Assembly (NCBI RefSeq): GCF_964204645.1
Contig: NC_134033.1
Span: forward strand, 310,001-374,000
Reading direction: 5' to 3'
Length of the DNA stretch: 64,000 bases
Source of the DNA: Tubulanus polymorphus
Taxonomy: Eukaryota; Nemertea; Palaeonemertea; Tubulaniformes; Tubulanidae
The notes under the pieces were generated by a model that searched no databases, was not told where the DNA came from, and was given only the letters and a program-made list of their open reading frames with translations. The translations under genes were made by a program, and so were the position numbers. The stretch's first letter is position 1, and each line of letters starts with the position of its first letter. This document shows positions 13,047-25,700 of the stretch, one piece after another.

Positions 13047-13163
13047 GATAAATCTGATTCATCAGATTCATCAGATGAATCTGATTCATCAGATATATCA
13101 TCGATATCGGAGTTGAGACGCAAATTAAGTAGATTAAACGATTTATACGATTCAATCGACTAA
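13047..13163 (+). other. In-frame Ser/Asp-rich tail after the NLR stop codon
   Basis: Directly after TGA at 13,044-13,046 the frame continues for 38 codons to TAA at 13,161-13,163. It encodes a run of SD, SDSSD and SDES units followed by ISELRRKLSRLNDLYDSID. The repeat rhythm runs across the stop: TCA-GAT-TCA-TGA-GAT looks like TCA-GAT-TCA-TCA-GAT with one base changed. This may be a recent nonsense mutation, stop readthrough or an assembly error; the sequence alone cannot decide. Confidence 0.5.
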
Positions 13164-13497
13164 CGCGCATTTTGTAAAACGTCACTTCCTAAAAACACAA
13201 CAGAAACTGAACTGATATTAAACCGCAGTTTATCCTAGAGCTTATGTTCTGAGTTGTGGGTTGTTATGCATGGCATGTTACAGCTTGGCAGCCCGCATGT
13301 CGGGTAGTTCAGTGGACTTCCCTGAACACGAAAATGACCGCTGCCCAATTTTCACTGTTACCGTCGTTGCCATGGCAACCGTTTTGTATCCAAATTTCCA
13401 AAAAGTGACCATATGGTCATTGGGGCTAGATTTTGGAATTCACATTATATATGTGTGAAATCTTATTGTCGGAAATTGAAGTAAACTTTACACGCGG
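13164..13497. other. 3' flank of the NLR gene
   Basis: Presumed 3' UTR and flank. No canonical AATAAA was seen close to the stop. A CCATGGCAACCG motif at about 13,370 recurs in the neighbouring transposon. Confidence 0.5.
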
Positions 13498-13932
13498 TAT
13501 CAGATTATCTCGGAAAAAATCTGCATTTGTTGAGATTTATTGCCATGGCAACCGCAAATCTTTGATTTTCTCATTTTGTGTGTGTGTTTTTCGGCAAATA
13601 TAGTTGTTGCATATTTAATTAACCTCACAGGTTTTAAGCAATCTTTTTCTTAAAACATCTCCACATTATTTGGTGCATTTCGAATATAACATCGAACATG
13701 ACTAGTATACCGTAGTTGAGATGGGAGGTAAAATTGATCCAAAGATTTGACCTCCTACTGTAGGATCATTAAAACCACACGTCTGAAGGGCGCAACTGCA
13801 AACATTGATTTGGACAGCACAAGTATTCAAGCCCGAATTCCATGATCCACAGTTATATTTGCCGAATGAGAAAATCAAACATTTTGCGGTCGCCATGGCA
13901 ATAAATCTTAACAAATGCAGATAATCTGATAT
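13498..13932. mobile_element. MITE with about 75-bp inverted repeats
   Basis: The left arm 13,498-13,580 (ATCAGATTATCT, then GCATTTGTTGAGATTTAT, TGCCATGGCAACCGC, GATTTTCTCATT) is matched in reverse complement by 13,858-13,932, with a few differences. The 270-bp interior has no coding capacity. Confidence 0.75.
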
Positions 13933-14036
13933 TCACTATTTTTATCTTGCTCGCTGTAGTCAATTGTTTATATAATTGTGTATTTCGTGTCTATTTTATT
14001 GTTAACCAATGTTTATTCACTGTACGGGACAGAGAA

Positions 14037-14345
14037 GGTCTCAATCTATATTCTGCTAAAAATAATGATCGCTTGGGGCTTGGGCAGTCCCCTCAAGCCC
14101 AATATATTCTACTGAAAATAATGATCGCTTGGGGCTTGGGCAGTCCCCTCAAGCCCAATATATTCTACTGAAAATAATGTACGCTTGGGGCTTGGGCAGT
14201 CCCCTCAAGCCCAATATATTCTACTGAAAATAATGTACGCTTGGGGCTTGGGCAGTCCCCTCAAGCCCAATATATTCTACTGAAAATAATGATCGCTGGG
14301 GGTTTTGGCCGTGACCTCAAGCCCAATATATTCTGCTGAAAATAA
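14037..14345. repeat. Minisatellite, about 62-bp unit x5
   Basis: Five copies of a unit containing GCTTGGGGCTTGGGCAGTCC and CCAATATATTCTACTGAAAA. Each unit contains a small stem, because GGGGCTTGGGC faces CCTCAAGCCC. Confidence 0.85.
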
Positions 14346-14439
14346 ATACGCCTCATCTAGTTTATACAAGGTTGTTGTTTGGTGTTTATTTGGAGCTGGG
14401 CATTTTTCATTGTGAGGAGATTGGACCACAAGTTGCCAT

Positions 14440-14592
14440 TTCTTTAGACTGGGCCCGGTCTAATCTTACACATGTTTCCATTTCTAAAATGGACTGGGCC
14501 CGGTCTAATCTTACACAAGTTTCCACTTCTATGGACTGGGCCCGGTCTAATCTTACACAAGTTTCCATTTCTATGGACTGGGCCCGGTCATT
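14440..14592. repeat. Minisatellite, about 42-bp unit x3-4
   Basis: Repeats of ATGGACTGGGCCCGGTCTAA followed by TCTTACACAAGTTTCC. A two-copy repeat GGATAGGACTAGGGTTCGGA follows at about 14,856-14,900. Confidence 0.8.
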
Positions 14593-14987
14593 TCAAAAAA
14601 ATTAAATGAAATTCCTTTTCATGTTTCATAGACAAACAGTAAATGTTCTGTTTTTATTCAGATATTTTGGGTGATTTGCTTCCGCAAGGTATTGCGCACG
14701 GAACGGAACGTAAGGCTGTGAGTCACTGAGAGAGTCACCAGACTGTGTGATCTCAAATTACCATGTAAAATCGAATCAGTAATTCTGTGACGAGGCGTCC
14801 GTCGTCATCGATGTCTATGAATTTGATGAGGATTTTACCCGCGCCGAGAGTCCAGGATAGGACTAGGGTTCGGACCAGGATAGGACTAGGGTTCGGACCA
14901 GTCCGCATTAATACAGATCCCGAGACGAGACCGTATAGTGAATTTGTATACAGACACTTTAATATACCGTCACTTCATATTGCATGA

Positions 14988-15060
14988 TGATATTCAAACC
15001 GGTTTCGAACCTGGGACACCCTCGTGTTCAGCGTCCAAATAATCAGACAACATTAGAAAC
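14988..15060 (-). other. tRNA-derived SINE-like fragment (B box)
   Basis: On the minus strand GGTTCGAAACC matches the Pol III B box exactly, preceded by GACGCTGAACACGAGGGTGT, which resembles the anticodon side of a tRNA-derived SINE. The A-box side is degenerate and no cloverleaf closes, so this is not called as a tRNA gene. Confidence 0.35.
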
Positions 15061-15214
15061 AATTTTTAAAAATCATCAAGTTTTATTTTCAATAATAAAA
15101 TGACGAAATAAGTAAACAATGAACTCAGGCAAACCTAAGTACAATTACATTATCAGTGACTGGGAAATTTTAATCTAGGTCTTGACTTACATCAGTCCGA
15201 CCTAGAAATAAATG

Positions 15215-18200
15215 GTCCCAGAGCCAGTCCCGGTCCCGGTCCTGAGCTAGGTTTTATACAGTCCCGGTTTCACCCAGCCAGTCCCGGTCCTGAGCTAGGT
15301 TTTGTACAGACCCGGTTTCACCCAGCCAGTCCCGGTCCTGAGCTAGGTTTTATACAGTCCCGGTTTCACCCAGCCAGTCCCGGTTTCACCCAGCCAGTCC
15401 CGGTTTCACCCAGCCAGTCCTGGTCCTGAGCTAGGTTTTATACAGACCCGGTTTCACCCAGCCAGTCCCGGTCCTGAGCTAGGTTTTATACAGTCCCGGT
15501 TTCACCCAGCCAGTCCTGGTCCTGAGCTAGGTTTTATACAGACCCGGTTTCACCCAGCCAGTCCTGGTCCTGAGCTAGGTTTTGTACAGTCCCGGTTTCA
15601 CCCAGCCAGTCCCGGTTTCACCCAGCCAGTCCCGGTCCTGAGCTAGGTTTCATACAGTCCCGGTTTCACCCAGCCAGTCCCGGTTTCACCCAGCCAGTCC
15701 CGCTCCTGAGCTAGGTTTCATACAGTCCCGGTTTCACCCAGCCAGTCCCGGTCCTGAGCTAGGTTTTATACAGTCCCGGTTTCACCCAGCCAGTCCTGGT
15801 CCAGTCCCGGTTTCACCCAGCCAGTCCCGGTCCTGAGCTAGGTTTTGTACAGTCTCGGTTTCACCCAGCCAGTCCCGGTCCTGAGCTAGGTTTTGTACAG
15901 ACCCGGTTTCACCCAGCCAGTCCCGGTCCTGAGCTAGGTTTCATACAGTCCCGGTTTCACCCAGCCAGTCCCGGTTTCACCCAGCCAGTCCCGGTCCTGA
16001 GCTAGGTTTCATACAGTCCCGGTTTCACCCAGCCAGTCCCGGTCCTGAGCTAGGTTTTGTACAGACCCGGTTTCACCCAGCCAGTCCCGGTCCTGAGCTG
16101 GGTTTTATACAGACCCGGTTTCACCCAGCCAGTCCTGGTCCAGTCCCGGTTTCACCCAGCCAGTCCCGGTCCTGAGCTAGGTTTTGTACAGACCCGGTTT
16201 CACCCAGCCAGTCCCGGTCCTGAGCTAGGTTTTATACAGTCCCGGTTTCACCCAGCCAGTCCTGGTCCTGAGCTAGGTTTTATACAGACCCGGTTTCACC
16301 CAGCCAGTCCTGGTCCTGAGCTAGGTTTTGTACAGTCCCGGTTTCACCCAGCCAGTCCCGGTTTCACCCAGCCAGTCCCGGTCCTGAGCTAGGTTTCATA
16401 CAGTCCCGGTTTCACCCAGCCAGTCCCGGTTTCACCCAGCCAGTCCCGCTCCTGAGCTAGGTTTCATACAGTCCCGGTTTCACCCAGCCAGTCCCGGTCC
16501 TGAGCTAGGTTTTATACAGTCCCGGTTTCACCCAGCCAGTCCTGGTCCAGTCCCGGTTTCACCCAGCCAGTCCCGGTCCTGAGCTAGGTTTTGTACAGTC
16601 TCGGTTTCACCCAGCCAGTCCCGGTCCTGAGCTAGGTTTTGTACAGACCCGGTTTCACCCAGCCAGTCCCGGTCCTGAGCTAGGTTTCATACAGTCCCGG
16701 TTTCACCCAGCCAGTCCCGGTTTCACCCAGCCAGTCCCGGTCCTGAGCTAGGTTTCATACAGTCCCGGTTTCACCCAGCCAGTCCCGGTCCTGAGCTAGG
16801 TTTTGTACAGACCCGGTTTCACCCAGCCAGTCCCGGTCCTGAGCTGGGTTTTATACAGACCCGGTTTCACCCAGCCAGTCCTGGTCCAGTCCCGGTTTCA
16901 CCCAGCCAGTCCCGGTCCTGAGCTAGGTTTTGTACAGACCCGGTTTCACCCAGCCAGTCCCGGTCCTGAGCTAGGTTTTATACAGACCCGGTTTCACCCA
17001 GCCAGTCCTGGTCCTGAGCTAGGTTTTATACAGTCCCGGTTTCACCCAGCCAGTCCTGGTCCTGAGCTAGGTTTTATACAGTCCCGGTTTCACCCAGCCA
17101 GTCCCGGTCCTGAGCTAGGTTTTATACAGACCCGGTTGCACCCAGCCAGTCCCGGTCCTGAGCTAGGTTTTATACAGACCCGGTTTCACCCAGCCAGTCC
17201 TGGTCCTGAGCTAGGTTTTATACAGTCCCGGTTTCACCCAGCCAGTCCTGGTCCTGAGCTAGGTTTTATACAGTCCCGGTTTCACCCAGCCAGTCCCGGT
17301 CCTGAGCTAGGTTTTATACAGACCCGGTTGCACCCAGCCAGTCCCGGTCCTGAGCTAGGTTTTATACAGACCCGGTTTCACCCAGCCAGTCCCGGTCCTG
17401 AGCTAGGTTTTATACAGACCCGGTTTCACCCAGCCAGTCCCGGTTTCACCCAGCCAGTCCCGGTCCTGAGCTAGGTTTTATACAGACCCGGTTTCACCCA
17501 GCCAGTCCCGGTTTCACCCAGCCAGTCCCGGTCCTGAGCTAGGTTTTATACAGTCCCGGTTTCACCCAGCCAGTCCCGGTCCTGAGCTAGGTTTTATACA
17601 GACCCGGTTTCACCCAGCGAGTCCTGGTCCTGAGCTAGGTTTTATACAGACCCGGTTTCACCCAGCCAGTCCCGGTTTCACCCAGCGAGTCCCGGTCCTG
17701 AGCTAGGTTTTATACAGTCCCGGTTTCACCCAGCCAGTCCCGGTTTCACCCAGCCAGTCCCGGTTTCACCCAGCCAGTCCCGGTTTCACCCAGCCAGTCC
17801 TGGTCCAGTCCCGGTTTCACCCAGCGAGTCCCGGTCCTGAGCTAGGTTTTATACAGTTCCGGTTTAACCCAACCAGTCCCGGTCCTGAGCTAGGTTTTAT
17901 ACAGACCCGGTTTCACCCAGCCAGTCCTGGTCCTGAGCTAGGTTTTATACAGTCCCGGTTTCACCCAGCCAGTCCTGGTCGTGAGCTAGGTTTTATACAG
18001 TCCCGGTTTCACCCAGCCAGTCTCGGTTTCACCCAGCCAGTCCCGGTTTCACCCAACCAGTCCCGGTTTCACCCAGCCAGTCCCGGTTTCACCCAGCCAG
18101 TCCTGGTCCTGAGCTAGGTTTTATACAGTCCCGGTTTCACCCAGCCAGTCCTGGTCCTGAGCTAGGTTTTATACAGACCCGGTTTCACCCAGCCAGTCCC

Positions 18201-18290
18201 GGTCCTGAGCTAGGTTTTATACAGCCCCGGTTTCACCCAACCAGTCCCGGTCCAGTCCCGGTTTCACCCAGCCAGTCCCGGTCGTTTCAT
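15215..18290. repeat. 3.1 kb minisatellite, 48-bp and 20-bp units with 746-bp higher-order repeat
   Basis: Built from a 20-bp module CGGTTTCACCCAGCCAGTCC, alone or joined to CGGTCCTGAGCTAGG/TTTTATACAGACC to make 48 bp. Diagnostic variants recur at fixed distance: CGCTCCTGAG at 15,701 and 16,447, and GTCTCGGTTTC at about 15,853 and 16,599, both 746 bp apart. A nested 192-bp duplication is marked by CCGGTTGCACC near 17,132 and 17,324. The long open frames across it are repeat artefacts. Confidence 0.95.
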
Positions 18291-18371
18291 TCTGATGTCG
18301 ACAGTTTGAAATATTGAGACAAACATTTTATTGAGACAATTATTGATTGAATCTCGTTTGAAAGACAATCG

Positions 18372-18402
<31 letters not shown>

Positions 18403-18659
18403 TGGGCTCATATTTGTATTTACAATTAAAACTAAGCAGTTAATTAATCATTATTAAATATTAAGTAAAATCATTAACAAAATATGGTGTGATAGATAGG
18501 CCTACTGTTCATGTAGAATTAGAAATAAAACATTTTAAAAAACTGAAATCAACAGAATAAAATCATTGAAATAAATATTGAGAATGAATTAAAGAGATCA
18601 GAAAAACTGATAAACATCACATTCATCTTTTATATGTCATATTTTTTATAATTCAGTTA
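18291..18659. other. AT-rich spacer, no gene seen
   Basis: Unique AT-rich sequence with a short (AATC)n run at about 18,368-18,400. It could be GRTP1 3' UTR or flank; no exon matching the missing GRTP1 C-terminus was found here. Confidence 0.5.
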
Positions 18660-18992
18660 CTAAATGTCCCCACGGGCTACCATACAGATAACCAACATGT
18701 CCCCACGGGCTACCATACAGATAAACAACATGTCTCCACGGGCTACCATACCGATAAACAACATGTCCCCACGGGCTACCATACAGATAACCAACATGTC
18801 CCCACGGGCTACCATACAGATAAACAACATGTCTCCACGGGCTACCATACCGATAAACAACATGTCCCCATGGGCTACCATACAGATAACCAACATGTCC
18901 CCACGGGCTACCATACCGATAAACAACATGTCCCCACGGGCTACCATACAGATAACCAACCCAGATGTCCCTGCGGGCTGCCATACTGCTGA
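18660..18992. repeat. Minisatellite, 33-bp unit x10
   Basis: Ten copies of CATGTCCCCACGGGCTACCA followed by TACAGATAACCAA. Because the unit is a multiple of three, several frames stay open (MSPRATIQITN repeats); these are not regarded as genes. Confidence 0.9.
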
Positions 18993-19104
18993 ATGATATG
19001 TTGTGATTGGCAGGTTCCATTTGTCGTCTTTAGAAAGTTTTGAAAATATAGATGAATTGAGGTGTCCTATATAGGAATCATTATATGAACGCTTTGAGTT
19101 CCCC

Positions 19105-19252
19105 TGAACACCAGCGCCCCCTGCTGGATGATCACTGTTCCTCTATATGACACCAGCGCCCCCTGCTGGACGATCAGTGTTCCTCTATGTGACACCAGCG
19201 CCCCCTGCTGGACGATCAGTGTTCCTCTATGTGACACCAGCGCCCCCTGCAG
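19105..19252. repeat. 42-bp tandem repeat carrying CTCF-consensus-like motifs
   Basis: Four copies of CACCAGCGCCCCCTGCTGG followed by ACGATCAGTGTTCCTCTATG. The reverse complement CCAGCAGGGGGCGCT fits the bilaterian CTCF core CCASYAGRKGGCRSY at 15 of 15 positions in the first three copies; the last is slightly changed (CTGCAGG). Binding is inference. Confidence 0.75.
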
Positions 19253-19799
19253 GATGATTTTCTACGTGATAGTCGGTCGAAGTTTATCTCGTAATTTGAA
19301 TATTGTCGTCCTGGGAAACGACCCGGGTAATTTAAATAGATGCTGAAATATAAACAACAGAACATCAGCGAGAGCGCCATCTAGGAAAACCAGCATTCAG
19401 CATTCAAATATCTTATATTGATAGAAAGACAACACAGGAAGGAAAACAGCCCATATTGAAAAAGTCGGCTAATATTTTTCAAAAAAAGAATTTTTACGGG
19501 AATAAAAATCAGTAACATTTAGCCAAAAAACGACCTTTATTTTGGTTAAAATGTTTTGGCCTGAATTAGAGCCGCTTTTGGAATGAGACGCCATATTGGT
19601 TTCTCCGACTCCACAATTGTGCTAATTACCGCCGAAAACCGTCATATCGGAGCACTCCTAACTACGGAGCACTCCGATGTGACACGCGAGATTGAGGCGA
19701 TTTACACTGATCTCAGGAATGAAGAAAATGGAAGAGATCTGTCTATGGACAGAAGATTTTCCTCCCTCCCTCCCTCCCCCCCCCGTGTTTTAGAATTAC
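19253..19799. other. Spacer / GRTP1 intron, no exon seen
   Basis: Downstream of the last recognised GRTP1 exon. I searched the minus strand for the short C-terminal exon expected in GRTP1 and did not find a convincing one. An open frame on the plus strand (19,583-19,807) resembles nothing known and overlaps the exon. Confidence 0.5.
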
Positions 19800-22700
19800 C
19801 TGCATGAACTCGTGACAATTCAACGACGTTTTATCGTTAATGATTTGTTTAAAACAGTTAACGACATCCGGAAAATTCTTACAATGTAATAATTTATCCT
19901 CGTTCAGTTTAATGAGGGTGATCCCGACACGGAACAGAATCTTACAACCTTCCAGAAATAAACAATCCCAAATACGTAGCACTGTCTGAAATAAATAACA
20001 TAAATAAATATGGCAGCAAAGCAGCGATATNNNNNNNNNNNNNNNNNNNNNNNNNNNNNNNNNNNNNNNNNNNNNNNNNNNNNNNNNNNNNNNNNNNNNN
20101 NNNNNNNNNNNNNNNNNNNNNNNNNNNNNNGTTCCACTGTGGATCGACCGGTGGATCTTACCTGACAGTATCCACTACGTTTATTATGATGCGATACAGC
20201 GACTAAAACATTCTGTAATTGTTGCCTCTGACACTGAGGATCGGTCAAATCTCGGAAGAATATATTTTCAGGAAAAGTTCGATGGAGATCTGTGAAATAG
20301 ATTTCAAAAACTGAGGAGGAAAACAGAGGTAGGTGAACCATCCCTTCTCCAGGGGTCCAGGTAGGTGAACCATCCCTACTCCGGGGGTCCAGGTAGGTGA
20401 ACCATCCCTCCTCCGGGGGTCCAGGTAGGAGAACCATCCCTCCTCCGGGGGTCCAGGTAGGTGAACCATCCCTCCTCCGGGGGTCCAGGTAGGTGAACCA
20501 TCCCTCCTCCGGGGGTCCAGGTAGGTGAACCATCCCTTCTCCAGGGGTCCAGGTAGGTGAACCATCCCTCCTCCGGGGGTCCAGGTAGGTGAACCATCCC
20601 TCCTCCGGGGGTCCAGGTAGGTGAACCATCCCTCCTCCGGGGGTCCAGGTAGGTGAACCATCCCTCCTCCGGGGGTCCAGGTAGGTGAACCATCCCTCCT
20701 CCGGTGGTCCAGGTATGTGAATCAGCCCTCTAATTTACTGAACGAGCCCTCCAAGGGTCGGTCAGTAGGTTTGGCTCCGGCCCTCCAGGGGTCGGTCAGT
20801 AGGTTAGGCTCCCAATATGCAGCACTCTAGGGGTCCAGGTAGGTGAACGAGCCCTCCAGGGGTCGGTCAGTAGGTTAGGCTCCCAATATGCAGCACTCAA
20901 GGGGTCCAGGTAGGTGAACGAGCCCTCCAAGGGTCGGTCAGTAGGTTTGGCTCCAGCCCTCCAAGGGTCGGTCAGTAGGTTTGGCTCCGGCCCTCCAGGG
21001 GTCAGTCAGTAGGTTAGGCTCCGGCCCTCCAGGGGTCGGTCAGTAGGTTAGGCTCCAGCCCTCCAGGGGTCGGTCAGTAGGTTAGGCTCCCAATATGCAG
21101 CACTCTAGGCTCCCAATTACTGAGCGAGAATACACTCACCCATAGTTATAGCTTCCATTATTTGGTCATCTTTTGGTCCGTCGAGGAGTTTCTGATACAT
21201 GTGTGGATTAGCTTCAAGACGATCTTGAGCTCCACTTACGCACATCCACACCTGAAATATACACATCCACAGCTTAGATATACAATAAACCATGTTTTAG
21301 TTGCGGGACCGGCAAAATTGGTCTGAGGTCAGATTTAAAGGTAGAAAAATACGTTAAAAGATGTCAAAAGATATTTTTTGACTGCAAGGTTCACTGTACA
21401 TCAGGTTCCGGTTCCACAGTTGTGAGTAAGAGTTAACTCTGAACTCAGGATCCAGTTCCACAGTTGTGAGTAAGAGTTAACTCTGAACTCAGGATCCGGT
21501 TCCACAGTTGTGAGTTAGAGTTAACTCTGAACTCAGGTTCCAGTTCCACAGTTGTGAGTAAGAGTTAACTCTGAACTCAGGATCCAGTTCCACAGTTGTG
21601 AGTAAGAGTTAACTGTGAACTCAGGATCCAGTTCCACAGTTGTGAGTAAGAGTTAACTGTGAACTCAGGATCCAGTTCCACAGTTGTGAGTAAGAGTTAA
21701 CTCTGAACTCAGGATCCAGTTCCACAGTTGTGAGTAAGAGTTAACTCTGAACTCAGGATCCGGTTCCACAGTTGTGAGTAAGAGTTAACTCTGAACTCAG
21801 GATCCGGTTCCACAGTTGTGAGTAAGAGTTAACTCTGAACTCAGGATCCGGTTCCACAGTTGTGAGTAAGAGTTAACTGTGAACTCAGGATCCGGTTCCA
21901 CAGTTGTGAGTAAGAGTTAACTGTGAACTCAGGATCCAGTTCTACAGCTGTGAGTTAGAGTTAACTGTGAACTCAGGATCCAGTTCCACAGTTGTGAGTA
22001 AGAGTTAACTCTGAACTCAGGATCCAGTTCCACAGTTGTGAGTAAGAGTTAACTCTGAACTCAGGATCCGGTTCCACAGTTGTGAGTAAGAGTTAACTCT
22101 GAACTCAGGATCCGGTTCCACAGTTGTGAGTAAGAGTTAACTGTGAACTCAGGATCCGGTTCCACAGTTGTGAGTAAGAGTTAACTGTGAACTCAGGATC
22201 CAGTTCCACAGTGGTGAGTAAGAGTTAACTCTGAACTCAGGATCCAGTTCCACAGTTGTGAGTAAGAGTTAACTCTGAACTCAGGATCCGGTTCCACAGT
22301 TGTGAGTAAGAGTTAACTGTGAACTCAGGATCCAGTTCTACAGCTGTGAGTTGGAGTTAACTCTGAACTCAGGATCCAGTTCCACAGTTGTGAGTAAGAG
22401 TTAACTGTGAACTCAGGATCCGGTTCCACAGTTGTGAGTAAGAGTTAACTGTGAACTCAGGATCCGGTTCTACAGTTGTGAGTAAGAGTTAACTGTGAAC
22501 TCAGGATCCGGTTCTACAGTTGTGAGTAAGAGTTAACTGTGAACTCAGGATCCAGTTCCACAGATGTGAGTAAGAGTTAACTGTGAACTCAGGATCCGGT
22601 TCTACAGCTGTGAGTTAGAGTTAACTCTGAGTTAAAGTTAGTTCATTTTCAATGTTTTCACTCTGGAATCAAATCTTAACTCACAACTGTGGATCTGGAT

Positions 22701-25700
22701 CCTGTGAAGTTTATACGCTATTGTTGCTCAAAAGGACCCAGTTCCACAGTTGTGAGTTAAGAGTTAAACTCTTGAGATAAAATCAGTTCATTTTCAGTGT
22801 TTTAAATCTAGAGTCAAATTCAACTCACAACTGTGGAACTGGGTCCTGAAAAGGTGACATCACTTACCAGTGGTCTGTATTCAGAAGGAATACCTTTACG
22901 AATATATCGTTTAGTTTTACTAGACACCGAAATATCGTCTTTATCTCGCATCATTTTACTCCATTTTACCGAACGTCGAGCTAAAACTGATAAATAATTC
23001 GACATGAAATCTTCGTAGGATTCAAAGTCGAAATCGTCGGGACGTTCGAAACCGTATCCGTCTAATTTATCCATCGTTCCTCGGCGACTCAGTGACGACA
23101 ATGATCTGAAATAATACAAACAAACAACTTATAAACAGAATCCAACATTCCACTGTGGAATCTGGTCTGGTCCACTGTGGAATCAGGTCAGGTCTACTGT
23201 GGATCCAGGCCCTGAGGACCACAGGGATCCAGGCCCCGAGGACCACGGGGATCCAGGCCCCGAGGACCACGGGGATCCAGGCCCCGAGGACCACGGGGAT
23301 CCAGGCCCTGAGGACCACAGAGATCCAGGCCCCGAGGACCGCAGGGATCCAGAAATGAACAGACCGATCCTCACCCGATGATCACAGACAGATTGAATCA
23401 ACAGAAACTCGATTGTAAAAAATCAAACAGATGTTGTATTAAACCTGGGAATGAGATCAATATAGTCGAACAGAAGCGTGAGGGTCCTGATGAGTTGAGC
23501 AGGAGCTGAGTGAGGGTCCTGATGAGTCGAGCAGGAGCTGAGTGAGGGTCCTGATGAGTCGAGCAGGAGCTATATATAGTTTGTCCCCTCCCTCTCCTCC
23601 CTCCTGCTGCTGGGAGTGAATATAGTTTGTCCCGTCCCTCTCCTCCCTCCTGCTGCAGAGACTGAATATAGTTTGTCCCGTCCCTCTCCTCCCTCCTGCT
23701 GAGACTGAATATAGTTTGTCCCGTCCCTCTCCTCCCTCCTGCTGAGACTGAATATAGTTTGTCCCGTCCCTCTCCTCCCTCCTGCTGCAGAGACTGAATA
23801 TAGTTTGTCCCGTCCCTCTCCTCCCTCCTGCTGCAGAGACTGAATATAGTTTGTCCCGTCCCTCTCCTCCCTCCTGCTGCAGAGACTGAATATAGTTTGT
23901 CCCGTCCCTCTCCTCCCTCCTGCTGAGACTGAATATAGTTTGTCCCGTCCCTCTCCTCCCTCCTGCTGAGACTGAATATAGTTTGTCCCCTCCCTCTCCT
24001 CCCTCCTGCTGAGACTGAATATAGTTTGTCCCCTCCCTCTCTTCCCTCATCGCCAATGATGATGAATTTATTGCGATCTAAATGGTAATAATCTCTTTAT
24101 TAATTCTAACAGCAGCTGTTACCCCCTCCTCCCTCCACCCCCCATACATTCCTACAGTACTGTGGTCTATTGTATAGGGCTGGGATGTCAGGAGACTCAC
24201 AGCTGTTCAAATACAATAATACCGACCCTGCACTGAGCTCAGAGCTGGGTGTGTCAGTGCTGTGTAGAGGAAGTTAAAGGGATCCATTCCTAACGGGTGC
24301 AGAGACAAAAACACCACGATCACTGAAATTCATCTTCAACCCTGCCCAGCCGGGCCCATTTCCTGCCATACAGGGCCTCGCTCATATCTGAAGTTAGTAG
24401 ATCATCAAATATTCCTGATACTATATACATATAAAACAGAAGTATCAGAGAAACTGGCCCTGGTTGATCTAAGCTACAATTTCGACATCACCCCCAAACT
24501 ATTAACTTCTTTCTTTTCAACTAAGCCTGCTAGTATGAGGCCACATAGTTAGTTACCTAATCGTTGGTGGTAAGCTTTTTATAATCTGATGTGCTTATAC
24601 CAACGTTAGGGATGACAAGGACCAAAACACGGTTGAAAAAAGTAACACTTCAAAAATATACTTTCTATTCACTTCAGTCCACAATTAATGGCTTAATTCA
24701 CAAACTAACACAGGTACTTTTCGAAATAATCCAATTTTATGTATGTTTCGAGTGATTAATCAACATTATTTTGAGAAATTAATTAATTTCTCCACAAATT
24801 TCGCCATTGGCCGCCATTTCTCTGTATTGCACATGTGGCATGATAAGACAAGGGGACCTACAAGGATTTATATAAAACTTCCAAGACGAAACGACGATTT
24901 TTATTTTTGATTGTTTTCCAACTTTTATTTCAAATCTTCGTGTTTTCCATAACAAATAATGAAATAATACATTTCTGGTAAAAGAAAAATGTGAATAAGT
25001 GTTGATTTCTTAATTTTTTTTAATTTCGTCGTTTCGCTTTGTTAGTTTGTGCTGTTGTCCTGGCCTCAGTCCACAGGTGCTAGCACCTCCAGTAATTTTC
25101 AAAATGGCAGCTGTTGACTGGACGGAAATTTACTCTCACTTTACGGCCGATTTGCACATGGATTAAGATCGTCAGGTGAGGTGTTATAGGTATCAGACAA
25201 ACTACGAATCTGTTGTGCGTCGATTACAACAAAAATGAGACAGATATCTTAAGAGACAATGAAACGCCAGGCAAATTACTCGTCAGTCAAATTGGCTGAC
25301 GAAGATTTCATACAAAAATGACCTTCCCATTCCTGACTGTGGTTTGTGAAAATATCCGATCGTGAAACTAAACCACAGACAGGTTACTGACTAGAGGCCA
25401 CAGGGACTTGACGAAAAGTTTTTGACTCCATTATCCTAGGTACTATATATAAAAAGACTTTTCATATGCAGTACCTAGAATAATAGGATCAAAAATTTTT
25501 TGTGTCAGGCCCCTTCTGTGTGCCCAACCAAAGCCCAAGGCTGAGCGACGAGTCCCAACGCGCCAGCAGTGCTCCTCCGTCCATCCCGGCATCCGTCCGA
25601 AACCGGGAAACCCTCTCTCCCTCTCACTCACTCAATTCAGGCTGATCACCTTAAACTCTTATTCCAGGCCTCATTATTTCATACGATCGATGATGAGTTA

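Noticed and set aside
15215-18290. Long open frames of 111 and 223 residues (FTQPVPVLSW and similar)
   Set aside because: They lie wholly in a 48-bp tandem repeat; open frames follow from the unit being a multiple of three.
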